From positions 499,501 through 563,500 of the forward strand of contig NZ_CP011770.1 in the NCBI RefSeq assembly GCF_001028705.1: DNA of 64,000 nucleotides, in the 5' to 3' direction. How positions within the stretch are numbered: position 1 is the stretch's first letter; every line of letters begins with the position of its first letter. Shown here piece after piece: positions 17,106 to 25,723 of the stretch. The notes under the pieces were generated by a model, which worked only from the letters and a program-made list of their open reading frames with translations, had not been told where the DNA came from and did not search any database. Origin of the DNA: Croceicoccus naphthovorans (GTDB lineage Bacteria > Pseudomonadota > Alphaproteobacteria > Sphingomonadales > Sphingomonadaceae). The position numbers and the translations under genes were made by a program.

Positions 17106-17753
17106 ATGCGTAAATTTGCGATCGGCCTATTGGCCGCCTGTTCCGTCACGTCTGTTGCACACGCAGAAACGTTTTCCGGCCCGTTTGTCGGAGTTTCGGT
17201 CAGTCGGGATGCCTACGAAGTAAAGGCCGAAGATCTCGACCTCGGCGGTGCTGTCATTTCGGCCGACGGTATCAGCGGTAATGGCTTTGCTGGCGGCATC
17301 TATGCCGGGTACGATTACCTGATCGGCAGCAATGTGTTCTTCGGTGTTGAAGCGAATGCGAACCTCTCGGGTGCCAGCATGTTGGTTGCCTATGACGATG
17401 GTTTCGATGAATTCGGCGCCAAGATCAAGGCGAAGGAAGGTTTTGGCCTGAGTGGTCGCCTTGGCTACAAGGTTGCTGACCGGACCGGGATCTATGCACG
17501 CGCCGGTTGGCAGACCACCAAGTTCAAAGCCAGCGCAAGTCAGAATGGCACCACGCTCTTCTCCGATTCCGATTGGCAGGATGCCTTCGTTTACGGTGGC
17601 GGCATCGAGACGGCCCTGGGCGCCAACGCCACAATCCGCGTCGAATATCTCAATGAAGACTATGGCAGCGCGGGCATCAACTCCGGCTTTGGCATCAACG
17701 GTATCCGTGTTGACAATGGCAAGGTTGCCCTGGGTCTCAGCTACGGCTTCTGA
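17106..17753 (+). CDS. Outer-membrane beta-barrel protein (OmpW/Omp25-like porin family)
   Basis: 215 residues. Signal peptide MRKFAIGLLAACSVTSVAHA, mature start ETFSGPFVGVSVSR. The rest alternates in short amphipathic strands with loops, e.g. GFAGGIYAGYDYLIGSNVFF, LGYKVADRTGIYARAGW, and ends GKVALGLSYGF with the terminal phenylalanine used for Bam assembly. This is the eight-stranded OMP_b-brl type seen in Omp25/Omp31 proteins. It follows the zinc receptor on the same strand after 220 bp and is followed by a clear terminator. Confidence 0.85.
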   Translation: MRKFAIGLLAACSVTSVAHAETFSGPFVGVSVSRDAYEVKAEDLDLGGAVISADGISGNGFAGGIYAGYDYLIGSNVFFGVEANANLSGASMLVAYDDGFDEFGAKIKAKEGFGLSGRLGYKVADRTGIYARAGWQTTKFKASASQNGTTLFSDSDWQDAFVYGGGIETALGANATIRVEYLNEDYGSAGINSGFGINGIRVDNGKVALGLSYGF

Positions 17754-17781
17754 TTGGCCGGAAATATCCCTCATCCGGTAA

Positions 17782-17809
17782 GGGCGTCCGCATGGCGGGC
17801 GCCCTTTTT
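17782..17809 (+). terminator. Rho-independent terminator
   Basis: GGGCGTCCGC pairs with GCGGGCGCCC across a 3-base loop (one G-T pair), followed by TTTTT. Ideally placed 29 bp after the outer-membrane protein stop. Confidence 0.88.
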
Positions 17810-17847
17810 ATGATGGCGTGGTTACGCAGAACAGCCATCCAGCAACT

Positions 17848-18480
17848 TCAGGTGAGTTGTCGTCTTTGCGCCTCCAGTGCGACCTCAGCGCGGGATGAAA
17901 CATCCAGTTTGCGGTAAATAGATTTCAAGTGATCCCGCACCGTGTGGTAGCTGATATCAAGATGGTCACCGACTTCACGTGCTCTCAGGCCGCGTCCGAC
18001 CAAAGCGAGAACCTCCCGCTCTCTTTCGCTCAGGGGATCGTCTTCGCCAGGGTCATGAGTACGAAAGCGCGCCAGCATCATGCGAGCGATTGCCGGAGAC
18101 AATGCGGGTTCACCATCCATCAACCGCGAGATCCGGTATTGTAACAACTCCGGCTCAACATCTTTGATCAGATAGCCGTCTGCGCCAGCGGCGAGCGTTG
18201 CCTCGACGCTTTCCCGATCATCCATTACGGTTACCGCAGCCACAAGAATAGCCGGGTTCTGCTTGAGTTCGCGGATAATATCCCATCCGCGTCCATCCGG
18301 CAGATGAAGGTCGACAAACGCAAAATCGAATTGCCGGGACATGAAGCTCATGGCTTCGGTATAAGATCGCGCCTCGCATATTGTCGGCGGCGCATGCCCC
18401 TTTTCCGTCGCAGCACCATTGATGGCATCGACCAGGTGCCGCAGCGGGGCTTCGAGATCATCAACAACCAGAACCTTCAT
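17848..18480 (-). CDS. NarL/LuxR-type response regulator
   Basis: 210 residues: receiver domain with the acidic pair DD near residue 7, phospho-acceptor aspartate in FAFVDLHLPDGRGWD, the switch lysine in GYLIKDVEP, then a LuxR-type HTH (LSEREREVLALVGRGLRAREVGDHL). It overlaps the sensor kinase gene by 4 bp, so the pair is co-expressed. Targets are unknown; the neighbouring genes upstream in the same direction are the Slam-like exporter and its large partner. Confidence 0.92.
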   Translation of the reverse strand: MKVLVVDDLEAPLRHLVDAINGAATEKGHAPPTICEARSYTEAMSFMSRQFDFAFVDLHLPDGRGWDIIRELKQNPAILVAAVTVMDDRESVEATLAAGADGYLIKDVEPELLQYRISRLMDGEPALSPAIARMMLARFRTHDPGEDDPLSEREREVLALVGRGLRAREVGDHLDISYHTVRDHLKSIYRKLDVSSRAEVALEAQRRQLT

Positions 18481-20627
18481 TGCGAAGTTGGCGTATCATG
18501 CCTCACCGGCAGCGAAAAGCTCACGGTAAAGCCGCTCCCTGACCCATCGATCTCGACGTGCCCGCCCAATGATCTCATGCGTGTTGTGATGTTTTCCAGT
18601 CCACGACCACGTTTTGTGTTCGCTTTACTGCTCCTGTCGCCAATCCCATCATCGCTCATCCGGCAGAATGCCCGGTTCTCCCTGCAATAGAACTGTACTG
18701 TCATGTGTTTCGCCGAGGAATGTTTGATCGCGTTGGTCACGATCTCTCGAATGATGGACGATACTTCCTTCAGTCCGGCAGGATCCAGCAATGCGGAGGT
18801 CTCAATCAACGGCCATTCAAGGCCAATTCCGGCGGCCTCCAGCCTGTCGGCTGCCTCGGCACGGCAATCTGCGATCACATCCGCCAACTCACGCGAGGAC
18901 GCTACTTCAGCGTTCACGATCGTACGCACTTCGGCCAAGGAGGAGCGCAAGACATCCTTCAAACCAGCTGGATCGTCCAGCGCGAGCCCCGACACAAGGC
19001 GTGCGGACAGGTCATCATGCAAATCCCGTGAGATCCGGCTGCGTTCGCTCGCCACACCTTCTTCAAAGGCATCACGTTTCCGTTTCAGGCTCACCGCCAG
19101 TTCAAACATGCGCGATGCGCTTTTTCGGTCCCGTTCCTGGAACAGACGCAAACCCTTCTGTTTGAACTGCAACAGCAGGGGCGGACTGTCCATCACCTCA
19201 GGAACGCGCAGTGCGGTTCCATGGTCGACGATCGCGACGGTATGGTTGCGCCCATGATCTGGCTCAAGTTCAACAACCTCCAGCGGAGAGAACGCCTGCT
19301 CCATAGCGGATTTCCATGCTGAGCGCCGGTCGGTGGGGGAAGGCAAGAGGGAACCGTGCGCCACTTGTTCGAGCGCGTTCGAATCCTGTGTTGAACCAAA
19401 CAGCCAGCTCTGCATCAGGCGGCGCCACGGGAGATAAAAGAAAGGCAGAATCAGAAGCATCGTCAGAACCGTTGCGCCGCTAAGCGACCCCAGCATGGCA
19501 ATCAGGACAACGTCGACGGTGATCAGAAGAAGACCGATCAATGTCGCCTTGAACATGGAAATTGCCCAGACTTCGCTGGCAAAGAGGAGTTGGCGCCTCA
19601 GGCCCAGAGCCGTGCCAAGATGGACGATCAGAAAGAAGGCGAAGGCAAAGCTCTGATCGATCAGGGGAGCGGCACCAAGCAGGGAAGGGACGATCACAGT
19701 ACATATGAACAAGCCGGAGCCGATCACGGTCGAAACGCCAACCCACCGAATGGCCGCATGCTCCAGAGGTTTGCGGCGGGAAATCACAAACTGGACAATG
19801 ACGAGAACAAGTATTGCTGCCATTTCCAGCGAGGACTGCAAGGGAGCCTCGTTGGTGGGCGACAGCATCAGATTATTGAGCGACAGCAAAAGCCAACCAC
19901 CGAGAATGGCTGTGACGATCATCAAGGTAGCGTTTCCGGCGATGCGCACCGGATAAACCAGGAACAGGCAGATCATCGCCCATCCGAAGCCGACCGCTCC
20001 GAGGCCGTTCAAGGCACTGGCCGTTTCGAAAATATAAGCCGGCAGAGCGAGCCAGCGCGTACTATAGATTGCTGCCGTACTGGCGGCGAGCCAGAGGAAT
20101 ACGCCGGTCAGTCCGAACATCTGATTGGGGAGGCTACGAGGGTGCAGGCTCCATATCCACGCGGAGACCAGAAAGCCGGCAAACCCGACCAGCATCTGCA
20201 GCCAGAATTCGAAAGGCAGGTTCCCACCCGGGGTAAGCTGGTGGACCTCGGTCCCTTGTGCGCCCGGACGACTGCCCCTGAATGAAATCGTTAGAGGTGT
20301 GTCGGTATCGCCGATGACTTGTGCGAGTTCGTCCTGCCGCGCAAAGAAACGATCCTGCTCGGCATAGGACCGGAGCACATCGGGTTCGGGGATCAGATCC
20401 TGGGACAGGATTGTGACCCCATTGGGCAATTGGGGGTTAACCCCGAGAGTCTGGCCGTTGCTGTCCCGCAGCACCACACCATTGTCGGTTACGCGGAGGC
20501 TTTCAGTAAAGCGCGGTTGCGTACTTGCCAGTAGCAGGATGGCTGTGCTTGCGAGAATCCCGATCAGAACCGACACGATCAACAAGGTGCCGGGCGTCAG
20601 GAATTGGTTGAAGCGCCTGCTGTCCAT
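18477..20627 (-). CDS. Membrane sensor histidine kinase (HisKA_3 family)
   Basis: 716 residues from the ATG at 20627, which has GGGGGGA just upstream; an ATG-like start at 20660 is less likely. One N-terminal helix, then a periplasmic domain of about 100 residues with a PDZ-like feel (GVTILSQDLIPEP ... DTDTPLTISFRG), then about eight membrane helices, a soluble linker and a NarX/UhpB-type kinase core. The phospho-acceptor is in RISRDLHDDLSARLVSGL (about residue 535) and the ATPase domain has REIVTNAIKHS and GRGLENITTRM. Overlaps its response regulator by 4 bp. Ligand unknown. Confidence 0.9.
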   Translation of the reverse strand: MDSRRFNQFLTPGTLLIVSVLIGILASTAILLLASTQPRFTESLRVTDNGVVLRDSNGQTLGVNPQLPNGVTILSQDLIPEPDVLRSYAEQDRFFARQDELAQVIGDTDTPLTISFRGSRPGAQGTEVHQLTPGGNLPFEFWLQMLVGFAGFLVSAWIWSLHPRSLPNQMFGLTGVFLWLAASTAAIYSTRWLALPAYIFETASALNGLGAVGFGWAMICLFLVYPVRIAGNATLMIVTAILGGWLLLSLNNLMLSPTNEAPLQSSLEMAAILVLVIVQFVISRRKPLEHAAIRWVGVSTVIGSGLFICTVIVPSLLGAAPLIDQSFAFAFFLIVHLGTALGLRRQLLFASEVWAISMFKATLIGLLLITVDVVLIAMLGSLSGATVLTMLLILPFFYLPWRRLMQSWLFGSTQDSNALEQVAHGSLLPSPTDRRSAWKSAMEQAFSPLEVVELEPDHGRNHTVAIVDHGTALRVPEVMDSPPLLLQFKQKGLRLFQERDRKSASRMFELAVSLKRKRDAFEEGVASERSRISRDLHDDLSARLVSGLALDDPAGLKDVLRSSLAEVRTIVNAEVASSRELADVIADCRAEAADRLEAAGIGLEWPLIETSALLDPAGLKEVSSIIREIVTNAIKHSSAKHMTVQFYCRENRAFCRMSDDGIGDRSSKANTKRGRGLENITTRMRSLGGHVEIDGSGSGFTVSFSLPVRHDTPTSQ

Positions 20628-20739
20628 TAGTCCCCCCAGACGAATTGGGTGGAGATACAAATCGTTGCGGTCAAGCCGAACAGCAGGAAATGCAATCTCC
20701 TGCTCGCGTCCAGGATACTCCGTGTCCTAATACGAGGAA

Positions 20740-20771
20740 CGCAGGCGCACACCGTTATGGTGGCGCCTGCG
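20740..20771. terminator. Strong hairpin between the kinase gene and the large secreted-protein gene
   Basis: CGCAGGCGC with CACC pairs with GGTG and GCGCCTGCG around a 5-base loop (one bulged A). It lies 25 bp past the stop of the large gene and is likely its terminator or an mRNA stabiliser; there is no clear T-run. Confidence 0.6.
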
Positions 20772-20795
20772 CGGCTTCTGAGGTGAAGCTGCGGA

Positions 20796-23700
20796 TCAGT
20801 TCTTGCCAAATACGATCCCGCCATCGACCTGCTTGTCGAAACCCATGTTACCGAACGTATAGTTCAGGCCGATATGGCTAGCGCCATCTCCGGCAAGGAA
20901 CCCGGTGATATCGGCCCCGCAATCGCCCTGACCGCCGCAAACCGAACCGCTGCCCGATTCCACGGTTGCCACCAGATTATAATCACGGAACACCATGTGG
21001 TTCTGATCGCCGGCGACACCCACGGCCATGCCGCTGGCCGGATTGGCCGCGCCGCCATTGGTGGCAATGCCATAGGTGGATCCGCCAATCGTTACGTTCA
21101 GATCCACGCCGACATGAGGGATGGAGCCAAAGGCAACCGCCGCCGATCCGGTGACGCTGCCTGGCGCAATACTGCCATCGCGCATGGTAGGCGCGGTGGA
21201 GCCGACCATGGAATAGGTGGCCGTGCCGCTGGCAGGCAGATTGGTGGCCGGCGTGCCGGACACGATGTGCCAACCGCCATTGGTGGGTAGATCTGCCGTT
21301 GGCAGGTTGTAATATTTGCCCCCGGTCGTCCCGCCGGCCCATCGCGCCCATCCGATCACATCGGTCACGCTGCCCGCCTCGTGCAGCGAAGCAGAGCCGA
21401 TGGTGGGTTCTTCATTGGGCGGCGCGAAGCTGTAGGCGATCGGCGCGCCGGTGGTGTTGTCGTAAGTGACGGTGGTGGGTTGCCGCTGATCGATCCCGAT
21501 TACGCTGGAAGAATAGGTGGTGATCTGGTCGGCTCGCTCGGTGCCGTCCAGCGGCGGCGCATCGGGAATCAGCGTGCCGCCTTCGAACACCGACGCACCG
21601 GCGATAGTTGCCCATTCGCTCGCTTGCTCGTTGTAGATGATATAACCCAATGTGGCCCAGCCGGCCCCTTCGCCGCCAATCTGTCCTTGCAAGCGGGTGT
21701 TGCACAGCGTGGTCCCATCACAAGCTGCGCCTGCGGTGCTGACAGCGGTATTGGACACTGTGCTGTTGAAAGTCAGCATTGCATTGCCATCTGGCGAGAG
21801 AAACGTCGAAACTGAAGGATTCGCGATGCCGCCAGCCGTTTCAAAGCTGTAGGTTGCATCCGGCATAGCCACCGTTCCAGCCACGCCGACCAGATTGCTG
21901 GTCCCGAACTTGACCGCCATATCACCGGTAAAGGTGCCCGGAGCAGTGGCTTCGTTCGAATAGGTGGGTCGGGTTGCCGCCTTCAACGCGTAGTTGATCG
22001 TTCCGGTCGCGGGCAGATTGGCGAGTGCGGGAATCAGCGCATAATGCACCCCATTGTCGGCGCCGAAGATGGTCGAATAGAGTGTATTGGTCCCCGTACC
22101 TTCCAGCATTCCGCCATGGAAACGGCCAATCTGCCATTCACTGTCCCCGGCCAGGTCGGCGACCTGCATCGTGTTCCGGTCCAGCATGATGTCGCCTTCG
22201 CGCGTCGGATTGGTCGCATCATAGGTAAGCGACACCAGCCCGCGATCGTCGAACACCGGTATGAACAGGGCATTGGTCGAGACATAGTTGCCGCGGATAT
22301 TGTTGCCGCCGCCATGGACGATAACTGGCAACAGACCAGTGCCGGAATAGGGGTTCGTCAGGCTGCCTGATGCGGCGCCGGCACCGGCGGTGAATGACAG
22401 ATTATTGAGTTCGCTTGCCGCAAGCGAAAAGACACCGCTTGCTCGTTCGGCACCGCCTGTGGTGGTGAAATAACCGCCAGCCTGCGCAAAATCATCGGTA
22501 AACTGGCCGACTACGCGGACCAGACAGCTGTTACCAGCGGTGCAGAAATCGCCCGTGCCCGATGTAACGCTGGCAAACGGAGCAAAGGCGTAGCTCCCCA
22601 TGGTTGCGCCTTGCGTGACCACAGCCGCAAGGCCGCCGGGGGTCGAAAATTCATAGGTGGTGTCCAGGCTCAGCGTCCCCTCCACCGCAACCCGGGGCGT
22701 ATAGCCAAACGCCACGGCCATGGTCATGTCGAAACTGGCATTTGTTAGGCCATTGGTGGTTTGCGGGGCATAGCCGCCGGTCAGGGCGTAGGTTACCGTT
22801 CCGCCTGTCGGTAGAATGGTGTTGGGATTGGAAATGGCCACCATGTCAAATGTGCGGCCTTCCGACACTTGATAGGGCGTATCATAATAATCAAATGACC
22901 CTTCGCCAAAGCGGGTCAGCAAGACGTAATCGGTACCGCTCTGTTCCAGCACAGGCATGTCGCCCCGCCGGAAGCGAACCGCACCCAGATATTCCACATC
23001 ATTTATGGCGCCGTCGTCGTCCCGTGTGGCTGAGCCTGAAACTGCAGGGTTGTTTAAGGTGGGACTTCCGGTTCCCTGCTGCGCGTAGGTGGCGCTGTAG
23101 AATACGATATTCGATGCATCGAAATCCGGCGCGACATATTCGCCGGTTCCACCACCCCCGCCACTGCCGGTATCCGCCACGAAGCCGGCCGATCCGGCAA
23201 AGCCGATGCTGCCGTCCCCGCCTTCGCGTGAAGCGTAGGAGAGGACCAGCGCCTCTGCTTCATCACCGCCCGGCGTGGCGCCGAGGTAGATGTTGCAGTT
23301 CGTAGCGCCAGCTACGCAGGCCTTGCCTGTTCCGACTAGTGGCGCGCTTTGCTGGATTGCCATCCGGTCCGCTGAAGTAGCAAAGGTCGTCACCGGCAGA
23401 TCGAGCACGCCCGCCACACCGCCAGGCGTGGTGAAGGTGTAGGTCGTATCACCGGGCATAATCACGCTGCCTTCCGCCGCCATACGCAGCTGAAGACCAT
23501 TATAATTCACAGCGATGGCTGCATCGAACGTGCCGGGAGCCGAAGAACCGTCGTTGAACGTGGGGCTGGTCGCGCTATCCAGAACATAGTTGATCGTCGC
23601 ATTGGCAGGCGCGTTTACCAACGGTGCGGCGGTGGCGAAATGCAGCCCCTGATCGACGCCCAGCGCCCAGTACTGGCCACCATAGGTATAGCGATCACCG

Positions 23701-25709
23701 TAGACGCGCGTGGACGTGGTTACAGAGCCAATATCGCGTTCTGCTACCGTTGGCCCCTGAACCAGAATATCGCTCAGGATGTAGACCGGAGCGCCATCGG
23801 CATCCAGCGTCAACGGCATCGTGTAGCCACCGGTGCTGGTCGCGGCCTGAACGGCGGCATTGGGCCGGTTCAGCGCATGGGCAACGGCATAGGTTGCCGT
23901 CGATCCGCCCAGCGCGGGCAGGCCGGGAAACTCATCCGCATTTGGATTGCCGCCAAACCGCACATAGTTGAAATAGGTGTTGAGCAGCGCATTGTCTTCC
24001 GCCCGTCCGTCCTGTTGCAGTTTCAGGCTAACGTAATCCTGAAAGTACGCGAGCACGGTATCGAAATCGGCATCGGTAAAGGTGCTGGGAAGGCCATTGG
24101 CCTTGATATGGGCGAGAAACCCATCGACGATCGCCAGCTTCTGCGCATCGCTGAGACCCGTGGTGGGCAAGCCGGGGAACTGGTCTGCCGAGCCTCCATC
24201 GTTGAGCCAGGCGAGATAGGCCGTCAGGAATTCCCCCTGTCCGTCAGGCAAACCGGCCAGCAAACCCGCGTCGTTCAAGGCCTGAAGATAGGCGAGCAAC
24301 GCCTGCTGCGTCAGCGAGTCATATTCGGACGGCACGCCGCCATCTGCCAGATATGCATAATAAACCGCCAGCGCCGCAGCATATTGTTGGGCAAGCGCAT
24401 CGCTCAGACCGGGGATGAGCGCGTCGATGCCGTCGTAGTCACCGGGAAGACCGCCATTTTCCAGATAGGCGAGATAGGCACGCAAGGCATCGGCCTGCAC
24501 TGCGAACAGGCTGTCCAGCAGGCCTGCGTTTTCGAGCGCGGCGAGATAGGCCTGAATCTGAGCGGCGGACAAGACATCATAGCTGCCTGCCGCGCCGCCA
24601 TCAGCCAGATAGGCTAGATAGGCAGCGAGCGCATTGCCATAGGCGGTCAGCAGTTCCGGGTCGATCGTCCCATCGCCATAGACGAAGCTTGCTGGATCGC
24701 CCCCTTCCGCGAGAAATGCCAGATACGCCGCGATCAAGTCCTGCTGCGAGGCGAACAGCTGCTCGAGCTGACCGTTGGCCTGCAGATAGGCGAGGTAGGC
24801 ATTGACGCTGTCCAGGTCGGCACCTTCGAAATCAGCGGCCGATCCACCCTGTTGAAGCAGGGTCAGATACTGGGCGAGAATAGCATTATAGGCGGCCTGG
24901 AACTGGGCCGCATTGCCGCTATCGGCGAGATAGCGCAGATAGGCTTCGATCAGGGCGGGCGACAGGGCTTGCGCGTCCCCATCGTGCACAATCGCCAGAG
25001 CCGCTGCGAGGCGCGCTGAGTAGTCCAGCAGGCGCTCGATATCGCCCGAAGGCAGCGCGCGCGGCGGCCATTCCAGAGCGCGTGCATCGACCGTCCGCGC
25101 CGCCTGTTGAATGTCGCCGGACGCGCCGATCGCGCTGAGGGCAAAACCCAGCGTGACGGGCAGGCCATTCAGTGCTGCGCCACGAATTCCTTCCTGCTTC
25201 AGCGATGCGACGGAAGCCAGGCGTTTGCTGTCAGGTGTCTGCTGCGCCGGATTGGCAAAGACGCGCCGGGCCTGTTCGCCGACCGCCATCGTCCAAGCGG
25301 ACCCGGCGGAAAACTTGTTGGTCTTGCCTTCGCGGGCAAGGGTTGTGGTGCCGTCAAGGACATGCCCGCGAACCGCACCGTCACGCACTGTCAGGCTTGC
25401 AGAGCCGCTGATACGCGCACTGCCGCCGCTTTCGAAGAAGATGACGATGTCCGACTTGTCGTCTGATATGATCGTGATCGCGCCTTCACCAATTGTGAGA
25501 CGCTCCCCGTCAATGAAGTAACGGGATTTGCCGACAAGACTGACAAGCGCGCCGCTGTTCAGCCTGATCTGGGTTACGCCCGAGCTTCGGGTTTGCCAGC
25601 TGCGTTCCGGCACGGAACCGTTGGATCCGAAAATATAGTCCGCCGCTTCGGCGGGGTGTGCGACGGCAAGAATGGACGCTGTCGCAAGCAGGAGTGTCTT
25701 GTTGAACAT
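20796..25709 (-). CDS. Large secreted FecR-domain protein with helical repeats and four TbpB-like beta units (predicted Slam substrate)
   Basis: 1637 residues. Signal peptide MFNKTLLLATASILAVAHPA, cleavage after AEA, no lipobox cysteine. Residues about 40-150 form a FecR-like beta domain (GVTQIRLNSGALVSLVGKSR, GGSARISGSASLTVRDGAVR). Residues about 240-593 are about 13 helical repeats of roughly 27-35 residues with the core AYLAYLxxGG. From about 610 to the end come four related beta-rich units of 250-275 residues. Each has a PATGTINYAL-type strand, a TTYTFTTPGG-type strand, a close cysteine pair (CVAGATNC, CTAGNSC, CDGTTLC, CGGQGDC) and a closing strand; the last ends DGGIVFGKN, like TbpB/HphA barrels. 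The Slam-like gene is 14 bp upstream. Role inferred: surface or secreted binding protein or adhesin; ligand unknown. Confidence 0.75.
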   Translation of the reverse strand: MFNKTLLLATASILAVAHPAEAADYIFGSNGSVPERSWQTRSSGVTQIRLNSGALVSLVGKSRYFIDGERLTIGEGAITIISDDKSDIVIFFESGGSARISGSASLTVRDGAVRGHVLDGTTTLAREGKTNKFSAGSAWTMAVGEQARRVFANPAQQTPDSKRLASVASLKQEGIRGAALNGLPVTLGFALSAIGASGDIQQAARTVDARALEWPPRALPSGDIERLLDYSARLAAALAIVHDGDAQALSPALIEAYLRYLADSGNAAQFQAAYNAILAQYLTLLQQGGSAADFEGADLDSVNAYLAYLQANGQLEQLFASQQDLIAAYLAFLAEGGDPASFVYGDGTIDPELLTAYGNALAAYLAYLADGGAAGSYDVLSAAQIQAYLAALENAGLLDSLFAVQADALRAYLAYLENGGLPGDYDGIDALIPGLSDALAQQYAAALAVYYAYLADGGVPSEYDSLTQQALLAYLQALNDAGLLAGLPDGQGEFLTAYLAWLNDGGSADQFPGLPTTGLSDAQKLAIVDGFLAHIKANGLPSTFTDADFDTVLAYFQDYVSLKLQQDGRAEDNALLNTYFNYVRFGGNPNADEFPGLPALGGSTATYAVAHALNRPNAAVQAATSTGGYTMPLTLDADGAPVYILSDILVQGPTVAERDIGSVTTSTRVYGDRYTYGGQYWALGVDQGLHFATAAPLVNAPANATINYVLDSATSPTFNDGSSAPGTFDAAIAVNYNGLQLRMAAEGSVIMPGDTTYTFTTPGGVAGVLDLPVTTFATSADRMAIQQSAPLVGTGKACVAGATNCNIYLGATPGGDEAEALVLSYASREGGDGSIGFAGSAGFVADTGSGGGGGTGEYVAPDFDASNIVFYSATYAQQGTGSPTLNNPAVSGSATRDDDGAINDVEYLGAVRFRRGDMPVLEQSGTDYVLLTRFGEGSFDYYDTPYQVSEGRTFDMVAISNPNTILPTGGTVTYALTGGYAPQTTNGLTNASFDMTMAVAFGYTPRVAVEGTLSLDTTYEFSTPGGLAAVVTQGATMGSYAFAPFASVTSGTGDFCTAGNSCLVRVVGQFTDDFAQAGGYFTTTGGAERASGVFSLAASELNNLSFTAGAGAASGSLTNPYSGTGLLPVIVHGGGNNIRGNYVSTNALFIPVFDDRGLVSLTYDATNPTREGDIMLDRNTMQVADLAGDSEWQIGRFHGGMLEGTGTNTLYSTIFGADNGVHYALIPALANLPATGTINYALKAATRPTYSNEATAPGTFTGDMAVKFGTSNLVGVAGTVAMPDATYSFETAGGIANPSVSTFLSPDGNAMLTFNSTVSNTAVSTAGAACDGTTLCNTRLQGQIGGEGAGWATLGYIIYNEQASEWATIAGASVFEGGTLIPDAPPLDGTERADQITTYSSSVIGIDQRQPTTVTYDNTTGAPIAYSFAPPNEEPTIGSASLHEAGSVTDVIGWARWAGGTTGGKYYNLPTADLPTNGGWHIVSGTPATNLPASGTATYSMVGSTAPTMRDGSIAPGSVTGSAAVAFGSIPHVGVDLNVTIGGSTYGIATNGGAANPASGMAVGVAGDQNHMVFRDYNLVATVESGSGSVCGGQGDCGADITGFLAGDGASHIGLNYTFGNMGFDKQVDGGIVFGKN
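23930..24990 (-). repeat. Tandem AYLAYL helical repeats inside the large secreted protein
   Basis: About 13 copies of a 27-35 residue unit with core (A/T)YLAYLxxxGGxxxxF/Y. Examples are AYLRYLADSGNAAQF, AYLAYLQANGQLEQL, AYLAFLAEGGDPASF, AYLAYLADGGAAGSY and AYLAWLNDGGSADQF. The DNA copies are diverged, so this is a protein-level repeat and not a simple DNA satellite. Confidence 0.85.
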
Positions 25710-25723
25710 CGATCTTGCTCCAA

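Noticed and set aside
23640..24617. 325-codon plus-strand open frame
   Set aside because: Antisense shadow of the helical repeat part of the giant secreted protein.
23930..24990. Regularly spaced repeats suggestive of a CRISPR array
   Set aside because: The repetition is at protein level (AYLAYL units) with diverged DNA and no identical direct repeats.
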